From: Gymnothorax reevesii
Lineage: Eukaryota > Chordata > Actinopteri > Anguilliformes > Muraenidae
Assembly (NCBI GenBank): GCA_029721435.1
Contig: CM056576.1
Span: forward strand, 72,309,876 to 72,373,875
Length of the DNA stretch: 64,000 nucleotides
Direction: 5' to 3'
The notes beneath the pieces are model-generated. The model was given only the letters and a program-made list of their open reading frames with translations, ran no database searches and was not told the DNA's origin. The translations under genes and the position numbers were made by a program. Positions within the stretch are counted from its first letter, which is position 1. Every line of letters begins with the position of its first letter. Shown one piece after another: positions 44,301 through 55,405 of this stretch.

Positions 44301-45063
44301 TATGAGTGAAGTTTAAACAGTTTAAAGCTCATGGACACTGTAATAGCTACCAAGAATGGTTATTACTTTCGTACCACCAGTTCTGGTATTGGAGGAAAGC
44401 ATTTCAAAGGGATAGGAAGAGGAATAGGAACTGAAAAAAGGTGAGTGCAAGAAAGTGAATATGTCCAAATTGTTGAGTATAAATCCTGGCATATGAACAT
44501 CTAGTAGCTATGTGGAAATCTAGGTCATTCGGGTCATTGCGGCGCGTCCTCTGATCGTGCGTTGCAACTCTGCTGGATTGCTCTCTGGTAGTCAAAACGG
44601 GCGTGATGATACTTGCCTGTAATGGCTAGTAGTATACGCAGGCCAAGCAAAACGACCAGAGAGAGGCAGCAGCTTGGACACTGTACAAACATAGAGAATA
44701 ATATTGACCAAACGAAAGTACTTGCGCTTCCAAAGGACGTATAACAGTCCAAACCATGGAAGCAAAGCGAGATAGGAAAGGGAGTAGAAACCAACAATCA
44801 TAAGATAGAAAGTCATACAAAACCTGACTACAGATATCTTCGGCTATAGTACGAAGCTAACAGACACTCAAGCAAAGGCGGCGTGCCGGACTTCCTGCTT
44901 ATGTAGATTCTGGGAAAGCGCCGCCCCAGCTCAATCAACCAGCTGGGTAAAGAATTCGATTGCCCAGGAATTCGATATCGCTCCAGGACGAGAGCCGCAA
45001 AGAAAAGTCCAAACAACACGCACACCTCACAAACCATGACAGGTACAGAACACTCTAGACGAC
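44301..45063 (+). other. Region upstream of the gypsy gag; LTR not proven
   Basis: The sequence before the gag ATG should contain a leader and 5' LTR, but no second LTR is in the window to compare with. I see nothing else recognisable. Confidence 0.35.
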
Positions 45064-47742
45064 ATGGAGTCATCCGCAATGGCTGCGTTAGAGAAAGTTG
45101 TGGCTAACTAACAAGCTGTTCTCTCTGGTTATGGCAAGGGTCTTTCTAGCCTGAACAATCAATGGGCAGAGTTGGCGGAGAGAGTCCGCCTTCAGGCAAA
45201 TGCCATGGAGAGACAGGAGAATGCTCTGTTAACTCTCACTGAGAGTATTAGATCCTTGTCCACGCAAATCACACAAAATGTTGCACAAGCACAGTCTGTA
45301 CATCTTCTCCGAGAGCCAAAGCTTCAGTCACCCCCACGATATGAAGGCAAGGCAGGAAGATCTAAAGATTTCATTGCCCAATGCCTCCACAAGCATCCTG
45401 GACATTATCCCCACCTCCTTGCTCAAAGATGTCATCAGCTCTGTTGCCCCAAGCTTAATCACAATAATAAACAAATCCTTGATCAGTGGTGTTGTTCCAT
45501 CCTATTTTAAGCAGGCGGCCATACAGCCCCTCCTTAAAAAGTCCAACCTGGACCCATCCATACCACAAAACTACAGACCCATCTCCAAGCTCCCGTTTGT
45601 CTCCAAGCTGCTAGAGAAAGTGGTGGCCAACTAACTCTTCTTTTATCTGACAGCAAACCACATTGGAGACAAATTCCAATCCGGGTCTCGTAAAAACCAC
45701 TCCACCGAAACACCCCTACTAAGAGTGGCCAATGACATCATGATGTCCGTGGACTCAGGCAATTGCTAAGTGTTAGGGCTTCTAGATTTAAGCACAGCAT
45801 TCAACACTGTTGACCACCGCTTACTTCTAGACAGGCTTAGGGACTGGGTGGGTGTGATAAGCACTTCCCTAGCTTGGTTTGCCTCTTACCTCAGCGATAG
45901 GTGTTTTTCAGTGAATGTCGGCTCTTACAGGTCAGACCCCACACCCCTCCACTGTGGTGTGCCTCAAGGCTCCGTTTTGGCCCCTGTCCTGTTCGCCTTG
46001 TACATGCTCACCCTCAGACACATCATCAGTTAGTTCCCAGGCATCTCCCATCACTGTTATGCAGATGACATTCATTTTTCATTTAAACAGAGCCTCAGCA
46101 CCCTCCTGGAATGCCTGGCAGCTATTGAGGGCTGGATGGCAAACAACCTCCTGCAGTTAAACACCACGAAGACTGAAGTCTTAATCATTGCTTCCGATAG
46201 TGTCACAGCCAGGGTACAGGAACATCTGGGGCCCCTCAAAAACCACATCCACACAAACATCAGGAATCTCGGGGTGCAATTTGAGCAATCTACGCACCTA
46301 GAGAATCATGTGAAGTCCTTATCCCGAAACTTTTTTCATCTGAGAAACATTGCCAAGCCCCGTTCCATTGTGTCTCATTCGAAACTTGAAAGGTCAATAC
46401 ATGCATTCATTTCATCCAGGCTGGACTATTGTAACTCACTTTTCACATGTCTCAATCATCCATTGACTGCCTTCAACTTGTACAAAATGCAGCTACTAGA
46501 TTACTCACAAGGTAAAAAAAATCCTGCCACATCACACCCATACTTGCTTCCTTGCGCTGGCTACCCGTCCTGTTCATAATTCAATACAAGGTCCTACTGC
46601 TCACTTATAAAGCCATTCAAGGACAAGCCCCCAGTTACATTTGCGACCTCATTCACTACCATACCCCCAGCCGGTCATTGAGATCATCCGACCCGGGCCT
46701 CCTGTCAGTCCCTGGGACCCAGCTCAAAACAAAGTGGGATCAGTCTTTTGGGGTAGTGGCCCCCAGGCTGTGGAACGCGCTCCCACTGGAGCTAAGATCC
46801 ACCCAGTTGGTAATTAGTTTTAAGGGGCAGTTAAAGACTCACTTGTTCAGACAAGCTTTTGCGGATTAGGTGGTACCCACTACCTATATCCATTGTTTGT
46901 CACATGATTTCCACAGGACTGTATTTTACTGCTTTTTATTTCCGCCTTTCATGTTTCTGATTGCTATTTTAATCACTGTGTTGATGTATGTTTTTATCTG
47001 TATAAATGTGAAGCACTCTGTGTACTCGCACTGTGAAGGGTGCTATAGAAATAAATATTTACTTACAATGTGAGATATTTTTTACAGCGCAGCCTTCTCG
47101 GTTCGTGAATGAAGAGTCTCGGGTTTCATTTATTTTAATCCTGTTGACCGACACAGCACTCACTTGGGTCAGCCCACTTATTCTATCTAATTCAACGGTA
47201 GTGAATACTGTGGAGACTCTCATTAGAAAAATGGTATCTGTGTTTGATCAGGATGTTTGTGGTCAGGACGCAGCTACGCGTTTAATGCATCTAAGGCAGG
47301 GCTCTCAGAGTGTCGCTGTGTTTTCAATCACATTTCGCTCCTTGGCGACAGGCAGGCTGGCCAGAAGTGCCTCTTATGACAGTGTTCATTCACAGTTTGG
47401 CTGAGGAGGTTAAGGACAATCTGGCTTCATTGGAGCCTTGTTTGTCTCTAAATTCGTTGGTTCGCGCTGCGAAATGATAATCGCATCCGCGAACATAACA
47501 GGGAGAAATGTACTGCATTGACTCTTGCTGACAATGGAGCTAATGCTTCTAGCAGCATGCATACAGCTCCCATTCCGCCCACTGAAAATTCCACTCCTGG
47601 TGAGCCTATACAGGTTGATGGCTCATATGAGAACTGGGCTCGTAAGCCCATTCGCAGAAGTATAATCTGCTATAATTGTAACAAACCGGGACATATCTGT
47701 CCACGCTGCCCTGAGCATCAGGGAAACAGGAAGTCCCTCTAG
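45064..47742 (+). pseudogene. Ty3/gypsy-type gag, split by an L2 LINE
   Basis: The start is at ATG 45064 (MESSAMAALEKVVAN), with TAA at 45109. A coiled-coil-like segment and PKLQSPPRYEGKAG (the 'P-x-x-Y-x-G' entry to a gypsy capsid) run to 45383. After the LINE the same frame resumes at 47066 with CEIFFTAQPSRF, LTDTALTWV and FDQDVCGQDAATRLMHLRQG. A frameshift near 47350 follows. The CCHC knuckle CYNCNKPGHICPRC is at about 47668-47710. No protease, RT or 3' LTR follows, so only the gag half remains. In intact elements gag forms the virus-like particle shell. Confidence 0.75.
45384..47065 (+). mobile_element. L2-type LINE inserted in gag, 5-bp TSD
   Basis: CAATG (45379-45383) is repeated at 47066-47070, directly flanking the insert. 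The frames read RT motifs in order: FKQAAIQPLLKKSNLDP, NYRPISKLPFVSKLLEKVV, LLDLSTAFNTVDHRLLLDRL, GVPQGSVLAPVLF and CYADDIHFSF (the catalytic Asp pair is present). The C-terminus has WLPVLFIIQYKVLLLTYKAI and LWNALPLELRS. The 3' end GTGAAGGGTGCTATAGAAAT is the standard L2 3' end. Stops at about 45632, 45766 and 46031 and a shift near 46550 inactivate it. The endonuclease is missing (5' truncation). Confidence 0.85.
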
Positions 47743-48560
47743 CAGCATAGGACCTCCAGCAGTCCCTCTCTGCCAGACTGCTGGAGGACTTCTACCACTG
47801 CTCTCTGGAGTTCACACATTGGCGCACAAGTGCCATTTTGAATTTTTTGATTTGACAAATGGGAACCAACTGAATTTTTCATGCAAACATTTCATTTGAA
47901 TTGGGCTCATGAAAGCATCAACTGTTTTAGTGAATGTAGGTAAAATAATGTTGAAACCTGTAATATATTCAAATTTCCCCATCAGTGTACTGAATGTGAG
48001 CAAAATCTATTGATTCTGTCATCATTGTGACACTATCGTTAACTCCTGGACAAGCTGTTTGTGAATCTTACCGCCCATGTTCCTGCTTCCGGCAAATTGA
48101 TTGATTGATTGATTGATCGATTCGTGTGTGACGTTCGAGTCTCATCACAGCACTCCTTTCTAAGCCTCGCTTATCCAGGGGTAAAAATGCGGTTTTGTGA
48201 CTTAGGTGCGCGTGTTAAGACTGCTCATGTAAAAATAAAACTCTGTCTACTGCCAATGACATTACCAAAATGCAGGTTAACAAGTCTCAACATATTTCCA
48301 AATAAGATTTGTGAAATTGATTGAAATAATTTACTGAGCAAATGGCTTCCATAAGAGGCTTCCATAAGAAAGAAAAACGAGTGAATTTGCTCATTTAAAA
48401 TTAAAAAAAATTTAATTTTCGCGCATGGTACAATTTTCTATTAATTTAAAACTCATGGGTCACGCCCTTCTTCAAGAAACAAAAATATTCGGTGATCTTC
48501 GGGTGACGACGTAAACTCAGGAACACAGCTTCGGCAAACAAAAGTTAGTTCATTGTGTTG
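47743..48560. other. No feature recognised
   Basis: AT-rich with a GATT microsatellite at 48095-48122. No exon is supported. Confidence 0.5.
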
Positions 48561-48578
48561 CTTCTTTTGTCCTCGAAA

Positions 48579-48746
48579 ATGGTCAACAGATGCGTAGTTT
48601 TCAGGTGCAATGCTACTACGGATCAGAGGGGTGTGTCATTGCACACGGTCCCAAAAGATGTCGGAATTCGCTGACAGTGGGTGAGATGTGTCAAGACGAC
48701 GAGAGCAAACTTTGCGGACAGGGCGCAATTCATCCATGCTGCTGGG
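48579..48746 (+). pseudogene. THAP-domain start, interrupted
   Basis: ATG 48579 opens MVNRCVVFRCNATTDQRGVS and LHTVPKDVGIR-stop-QWVRCVKTTRA. The C-x4-C pair, the short loop, P-K-D and R-x-QWV match the first half of a THAP finger. TGA near 48669 breaks it. At about 48746 the sequence passes into a fold-back repeat, so the C-x-x-H half is gone. It is diverged from the other two THAP remnants. Confidence 0.6.
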
Positions 48747-49132
48747 TTGCCAACTTTCACGCATTCAGCCTGAGTTAAAGTGGCATATTCACATTCATGT
48801 GCTGTATGTCAGCAATTATTCAATCAGCGCGTTCGTAAGAGATTCTCAGGTGGAACTGAAGTCCTTGTGCATGGAGGTTTATCAGTTTCACATGCGTTCT
48901 GGTGGATTTCACCACTAGTAACATGGAAATCAATTATGACTCCGGACTTCTCACGCTTTTCTTTACTCAGGGGTTGAAAGCAATGGAATTGCAAAAAACG
49001 TTTCAAATGGTTTTATTTCGTTTAAACAATTTGAACGATCGTGAAACACATGCATTGCGTTGATTGAATAATTGCAGACTACGGCACAGGAACGTGTATG
49101 CCACTAACTCTCACGCCAAATGCATGAGAGGC
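48744..49132. mobile_element. Fold-back element, truncated at right
   Basis: GCCAACTTTCACGCATTCAG starts a copy of the 30339-30887 element in the same orientation. The inverted second half begins after 49060 (TTGATTGAATAATTGCAGAC) but stops at the Tc1 fragment that follows. Confidence 0.6.
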
Positions 49133-49990
49133 ATGATGTGTGGTCTGATGACAAGGTCACAGTAGTGGGCTGCATTAAGATTTCCATTGATTATGACCAG
49201 GTTGGACCTCCAGCCATTACGAATGGCACCCCAGACCATCACCGAGCCTCCTCCAAAGCGATCTGTCTCAGCAATGCAGAGGGCCATTTATCTCTCATCA
49301 CGTCGTCTGTAGACCCTCTGTCTTCCATCATGTCGGTACAGACAAAATTTGGACTCATCCCGGAAGACAACAATCCTCCAGAATCAGTTGGGGACTCGTC
49401 TCTGACCATTTTCTTCAGCCCAGTGAAGCCTGGTAGCCCTGCGCCGTGCATCAAGCTGCATTCCAACACATGCCCTGTGGGCTCTGATCCCTCGCTCTGC
49501 AAGTTGGCGACTCACTGTTCTTCTGCTGATCCTTGGTCTCTGGATTCCTGGGGTCTCCTGAGCCATCCTGATGCAGGTTCAAAACCGATCTCTCAGGTGG
49601 ACGAGGCGGATCTGATTGTCCTGAGCTGGGGTCGTGACCTTAGGCTGACCAGGTCGGGGTTGATCATTGGTGCTTCCAGTCTCCTGGTAACGAGCCACAA
49701 GGTTAGAGATTGTAGCTTAGCTTACCCCAAAACAATGGGCGATGCAATTTTGGGATGTTCCAGCCATCAGCCCAATGGCTTGATTACATTGGGGTCTGGA
49801 AAGGCGAGACATGGTACATATGATGTTTCTGAACAAATGCTCTTAGGTTCTGGCCTTAATGACCTCAAGGATTGTTTTAAGGCATTTGACAGCATTGCAA
49901 TTGTGATCTGTGAAGCCGGACGCGGTAACATCACTAACTCTTCAAAGCCTGCTCCACAGACACAAACAAGGTCATGACCTCACGCACTGT
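49133..49990 (-). pseudogene. Tc1-like transposase fragment, antisense
   Basis: On the minus strand the frames 49566-49384 and 49502-49239 carry SRRTVSRQLAERGIRAHRAC and LHWAEENGQR, then a decayed DDE start. The second half with the remaining catalytic residues and both TIRs is missing. The 285-codon + strand frame (49120-49977) is only its antisense shadow. Confidence 0.65.
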
Positions 49991-50089
49991 TGTGTCTCCT
50001 TACTCAAAGACAACTGCATATTAATTATGTAATCATCTAATCAAAGTTCTCCTAACCTAACTATATTATTTCTGTCTAGTCAGACTTAA

Positions 50090-50570
50090 AAGTTTTTAAA
50101 GACCATCAGTATAGTTTAAAAGAAATAAGATCATTTGAAATGTCTTTATGCAATTTCATTGCTTCCAATGATCTTATTTCATTGAAACAGTTTAAACGAT
50201 CATGCATTGCTTCAAACCCCTGAGTAAAGAAAATTGTGAGAAGTCCGGAGTCTTAACGCAGGTGAAACTGATAAACCTCCATGCAAGGACTTCAATTCCG
50301 TGCTAGAATCTCTTACACATGAGTTGATTGAATAATTGCTGACTATAGCAGGGGAACATAAATATACCACTAAAACTCATGCGGAATGCATGAGAGTTGA
50401 CAGGTGTGCGTTATTAATGAAAACTGACCACACCTGTAAATGTTGAGAGTTTTCTGAGCTTTTGAAATGGTAATACAAATGAATGATTGAAAACGGGTCA
50501 TGGCTAATCATTATTTTCAAGGGATGGGTTTGAGCCTCCCCTATCGCCAGTCCGCCAGCTGCCACTGACA
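50090..50570. repeat. Fold-back half plus adjoining repeat, second copy
   Basis: It matches 39190-39625 throughout (TCATGCATTGCTTC, TTGATTGAATAATTGCTGAC, GTGCGTTATTAATGAAAACT, GGCTAATCATTA). It supplies one of two uninterrupted versions of the Kolobok-like target. Confidence 0.65.
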
Positions 50571-51699
50571 TATATATACAGTATATATTAACAATCGTGA
50601 AATGCATAAATTGCTTCCAACCGCTGACTGAAGAAAAGCGCAAGTTGCAATCAGTATGCGTTTTTAATTAAAACTGGCCACCCCTGATAATATTGAGTTT
50701 TCGGAGTTTCTGTAATGGTGATTTAAATGAAAGATTGAAAACAAATTGTTACCAATCATTACATTTAAAGGGAACCTAATTTGCAATTTTTCCAAGTTTA
50801 TATTTTGGTCTTTGACCCCCCAGAGTACTCCTGATCGCGCAAAGTAAAAATAGGCTACTTATTTCGCTCAAACTGCCATCCTCCAAAAACCCCATTGGTA
50901 ATTTATTGTTGTCTCTGCCTGAAACGCCTCATTGAGGTGGCTTTTCCGCAATGGCCCCCACTCCCCATGTGCCCACTTTCTTCTGAATGGCCAGCTCTGT
51001 GGAGGACGGGAGGAGGGAGTTGGGCTGGAAGAGGCTGCAGAACGCAGTTCTCTGAGTCTGCCATGGAGTCTGTTTCCCCAGAATGAAACGAGAGACATGG
51101 CCGTCATCTGATAACGAAGCGGCAGGCAAATTCCGCAATCTAATGTTATACTTAGATATAGATCTAATGAAATTAACTTGTTCTTATAAACGCAGCTGCG
51201 AAAGTGGAGGAAGCAGTGCGAAAATTACCAGCACAAGCTCAACTTTGCTATCGGCTACAGTTTGCTACCAATGAGTAGAGCGGTTCTTCTACTTGCTAGG
51301 ATGCAGGGAAAACTAGAATCCACAACATACAGACACATTTGTAGAATGGGTCAACATACCTAAGTGTAGACCGGAGACCGTAGAAATCTGGTGGGTCTGA
51401 GTTTAGAGGGAAACATGGACAGTGAGGAGCAGCTAAAAGTGGACCAAGAGCTTATGGACTGCTTCGGTGCGTATTAGGACCTGCTGGTTCGTGTGCATTG
51501 CTGTGGTGTGTTGTTACCGTGGAGAAACGAACTCATTACGCGCTCGTATATGCCAGAGGGGTGAAAGCTCCAAGTTAAATGGCCTTTTCGGAAATTGCCC
51601 GCAGTAATGGTTTACTTATTGCTTCGGAATGACCAGCTTTTCCTGGCAGAAAATGGGTGAGTTAGGGAGAGTGCGCGAGAGCAAGGTAGAGCTCCGGTT

Positions 51700-52960
51700 A
51701 TGTCATGAACATAGTACAGGTTTTACAGACTGTAAGCTCCGTGTGCATGAACCGTTGCTTATGTGGAGCTAGCGAATCGATCACCTCTACAGGAAAGAAT
51801 TTAATATTTAATCGATGGCAATAAATCGTTTGTTATACCAGTCACTTTATAGCCTGTGTGCTTCCCTATTGCTTTCACCGGTAGCATCAGAGAGCTTGCC
51901 CCGACACTAGAGATGTATCAGGCTGACCCCGGTCATGGATAAGTAAAGCGCTCGTTTCAAAAGCACCCAAAAACGCACCCAAGCTTGGCAAAATCTTCGG
52001 CTGGTCTAACTGCAGCCCAACTCGGCAGACACATACCGCACCTCTCCGTTTAGCTTCAACTGTAGTGGCAACAATCAGGCAATGATATGATGAAGCTGTC
52101 ACATTGATGTTTACCTAAGTAACACAAGCATACCGATCAGAATTGCTGCATATAAGTTAATCAGGAGCATTTTTAAAGAGCAGAGTTCGGGAACTAATAT
52201 GCTGTAGCTGATAATCAGTCATGACTTTGAATGTAATCTGTCATGTGAAAAATTTGTTTCGCGTCCGGTGTGAAAGCGGCTTGACACACACATAACGCCT
52301 GCAATCAAGTCTTTGCATTGACTTTGAATGTAGGCTAATCTGTTCTGCGTAAAATTTGTTTCGTGTCTGATGTGAAAGCAGCTTTATGGATAGTACGCAA
52401 CAGCTAGAGAGCACTCGGTTATATTATGAAAATAATACAGGTTTTGCAGACCGTGAGTTGCGTTAGCGCGGACGATTTGCTTATGAGGTGCTAGCGAATT
52501 GATCGCTTCTACAGGAAAGAATTACCTATTTAATCTCCGCCTTTTTCGGCTTTTTATTTGCCACAACAATTTCTAAAGGGAGATGAAATTATGTCAAGGT
52601 AGTGCAGAGAAATCATTTGTAAACCAGCAAAGCTTCTGCTTTTCGAATTGCTTTCATGGTAGCACCAGAGAGCTTGCTCAAACACTTGTGAAGTATTCGG
52701 CTGATCCCAGTCATGGATAAGTGAAGCGATCACTAACTGTAGTGGCTACAATCGGGCAACGTTATGATGAAACTGCCACATTGATGCTTCCCGAAGTAAC
52801 ACAAGCATACCGATCAGAATTACTGCATAAACGTTAACCAGGAGCATTTTTAATTAGCATGACACGCAAACTAACATGCCGTAGCTGGTAACCGAGCGGT
52901 CATAACCACAGTGACAAACCCTTGCAATACAGGTTTTACAGACAGCAAGTTCTGTTACTG
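51700..52960. repeat. Direct duplication inside the Kolobok-like element
   Basis: ACAGGTTTTACAGACTGTAA (51717), the matching sequence at 52438, and a short third copy at 52930 begin units that share GCTAGCGAAT, CTACAGGAAAGAATT, GGATAAGT-AAGCG and ACACAAGCATACCGATCAGA. The first two units are about 720 bp apart. Confidence 0.7.
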
Positions 52961-53365
52961 TGAACAGTTGTACTAAGCATCCAAATTACAAACAAGTATT
53001 AAAAGATAACTTCAAACGAGGTTTATTTTCACACACCTTCTGTAGAATTTCCCATGATATCACTCTTACATATTTAGGACACAAACATTAGCAACAGTAA
53101 CTTGGCTACGTTAGCCGCAATGCTACAGCCACAATCAACTGGCTATCACGTCAGGTTGGCTTATGCAGTACAAACAACTTACAGCTCCTGTGCCTGTGAG
53201 TCACGGACAGTCGCGACAGATACCGGCTTTATCTTCAGATATTTTACAAAGCCTGCGTTTGAGGCCAGTTGTTAGTGGTAACTATCGCTAGCGGTCCTGC
53301 TAGCCCCCCCACCCCCAACACATTAGCTTCACTTACATTATTTGCTGTTATGTGGTTACTTACAG

Positions 53366-53650
53366 CTTGTGGCTCCAAGCGCTTGATCGATGCAACTGCT
53401 TCAGGTTTGAGAAGCAGCGGAAACACTTATCCTGTGTCGAATTATCCTTTATTGACATAGCTGTCTTTGATGAAGTGCTGAGCACAAACAGCTAACATTC
53501 CCTTTGGCCATGGCTGCTTGCTGCCAGCAACCAAAAGAGAAGCTACCCACTGATTTCTGGTGGCATCATCTTTTGGAAGATAAATATATATGTTTTTTTT
53601 TGCTTCCAAAAGTAAACAGACAAGTAGCTTTGGGAGAGATACTGACAAAA
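53366..53650 (-). pseudogene. THAP-domain remnant, copy 2
   Basis: The minus-strand reading is YLPKDDATRNQWVASLLVAG, then AVCAQHFIKDSYVNKG, stop (TAA, 53444-53442), FDTG, stop (TAA, 53429-53427), VFPLLLKPEAVASIKRL. C-A-Q-H-F is the second zinc-ligand pair and LLKPEAVAS the AVPTIF-like end. The reading stops at a donor-like GTAAGTAA. It would be the DNA-binding end of the Kolobok-like transposase. The same two stops occur in copy 1. Confidence 0.7.
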
Positions 53651-54075
53651 TTGCACCTCAAATGATCTGCAGTACTTCCTTTGTATTTCTAAAAGTGTAA
53701 ACGCTACTAAGGCATAGTATGATCTGCCTTATGATATGCACAGTTAGTGCCTGCTAGAATAGTTTCCGGTGTGGGCAGGTCCAGCGCAGTGGTTGGCTCT
53801 GGCTAGGTCTGTACTAATTGGACGGCGCAACCTGGCGTCAGGTTTTACCCAGATCTCATGAAGATCTCGGGAGGAGCTGTTCAGAGAGGAAATCACGGTC
53901 ACGAAATCACGTTCTTGGATTACGGCAAAATCCCTGTATTTTATGTTTGGAAACTTTTCAGAGGTTGAGCATGGACAACCAACATTATAACATTATTAAT
54001 ATGTATTAAAAGAAGGATCAGCATGTTAGGTCCCCTTTAAAGTATTGTTTGGAGCCTCTTCAAGAGCTGCCACTG

Positions 54076-54076
<1 letters not shown>

Positions 54077-54109
<33 letters not shown>
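54077..54109. repeat. (TA)n microsatellite
   Basis: An alternating TA run; the next Tc1 element is inserted at its right end. Confidence 0.9.
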
Positions 54110-54111
<2 letters not shown>

Positions 54112-54344
54112 ACCCCAACACTGAAATAGTTGGGAAAAAGTGTAAATTGTGAATAAAATCAAAACGCAATGACTTTCAAATCACACCAGCCAGTATTTTA
54201 TTCACAATAGAACAGAGATAACATAGCAAATGTTGAAAATGAGAAATTTTGCAATTTTATCCACAAAATAAGCTCATTTCAAATTTGATGGCTGCTACAG
54301 GTCTCAAAAAAGCTGAGACAGGGGCCTGTTTATCATGGTGTAGC

Positions 54345-55270
54345 ATCCCCTTTGCTTTTTAACACAGAGTGGAGGCATCTGGGCATTGCGGAGACAAGTT
54401 TCTTAAGTTTACCCATTGAAATTTGATCCCACTTTTGCTTAATACAGGCTTCCAGCTGCTGGAGAGTTTTGGGGCTCCTTTGATGGACTTTTTGCTAAAT
54501 TATGCACCAAATATTCTCAATCGGTGAAAGATCAGGACTGCAGGCAGGCCAGTTCAGCACACGGACTCTTCTACATTGAGCCATTCTGTTGTAATAGCTG
54601 CAGTAAGTGGTTTTGCATTGTCCGGTTGAAATACACAAGACCTTCCCTGGAATAGATGTAGTCTGGAGGGGAGCATAAGTTGCTCTAAAACCTTCATATA
54701 CCTTTTAGCTTTTTAAAACATGCAAGTGTCCTACACCATATGCACTAATGCATCCTCATACCATCAGAGACACTGGCTTTTGAACTGAACGCTGATGACA
54801 GGAGGGGTGGTCTTTCTCCTCTTTAGCCCGGAGGACATGATTTCCAACAAGAATGTCAAATTTGGACTCATCTGACCACAGGACACTTAACCAATTTGCT
54901 ACGGTCCATTTTAAATGGGGCTTGACCCACAGAACACGGCGGTGCTTCTGGATCATGCTCAACAGTGGGTTCCTTTTTACATGATAGAGTTTTAGGTGAC
55001 ATCTGTGGATGGCACAGCAGACTGTGTTTACAAACAGTGGTTTCTTGAAGTATTCCTGGGCCCATTCGGTAATGTCAATGACAGAATCATGCCGGTGAGT
55101 GATGCAGTGGTGTCTGAGGGTCCGAAGATCACGGGCATCCTGTAAAGGTCTGGATCTTGTCCCTTACGAACACAGACATTCCAGTTTCTCTGAATCTTTC
55201 GATGATGTTATGCACTGTCGATGATGAGACTTTCAAAGCCTTTGCAGTTTGACGTTGATGAACATTGTTT
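54345..55270 (-). pseudogene. Tc1-like transposase, decayed
   Basis: The minus-strand segments read [12 protein letters not shown] (first Asp), [18 protein letters not shown], a second Asp region reading STGQCKTT where relatives have QDN (lost), and SPDLSPIENIW (Glu). Several frame changes occur. This copy is the most decayed of the Tc1 transposases here, consistent with being an old insertion that later hosted others. Confidence 0.7.
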
Positions 55271-55405
55271 TTAAAGTATTCCCCAATTTTTTAAGCAGGC
55301 CTTCACAGGTTGGAGGGCCTCTGACCATCTTTACTTCTGAGAGACTCAGCCTCTCTATGACATCTCTTTCATAGCTAATCATGTTACACACCTGATGCCA
55401 ATTAA

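Larger units (their letters stand above)
50769..54036 (-). mobile_element. Kolobok-like DNA transposon, 3.27 kb, TTAA target
   Basis: The ends AGGGAACCTAATTTGC and (reversed) AGGGGACCTAACATGC are inverted. TTAA is duplicated at 50765-50768 and 54037-54040. The host repeat resumes on each side (ACCAATCATTACAT / AGTATTGTTTGGAGCC), matching the empty copies at 39590 and 50510. A minus-strand THAP finger lies near the right end. TTAA plus THAP is the Kolobok combination; piggyBac shares TTAA but lacks THAP. No DDE core could be read, so the copy is defective. The interior also holds directly repeated segments and fragments of the 4062-5553 TIR family. Confidence 0.65.

Noticed and set aside
49120..49977. 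A 285-codon + strand reading frame as a gene
   Set aside because: It is antisense to a Tc1 transposase fragment whose minus-strand motifs are recognisable; the + strand product matches nothing I know.
51415..51466. A first coding exon (ATG in good context, then GTGCGT donor)
   Set aside because: It lies inside the Kolobok-like element on the strand opposite its THAP reading, is only 17 codons long, and matches nothing.
54077..54109. A TATA-type promoter
   Set aside because: It is a simple TA microsatellite next to a TA-targeting transposon.
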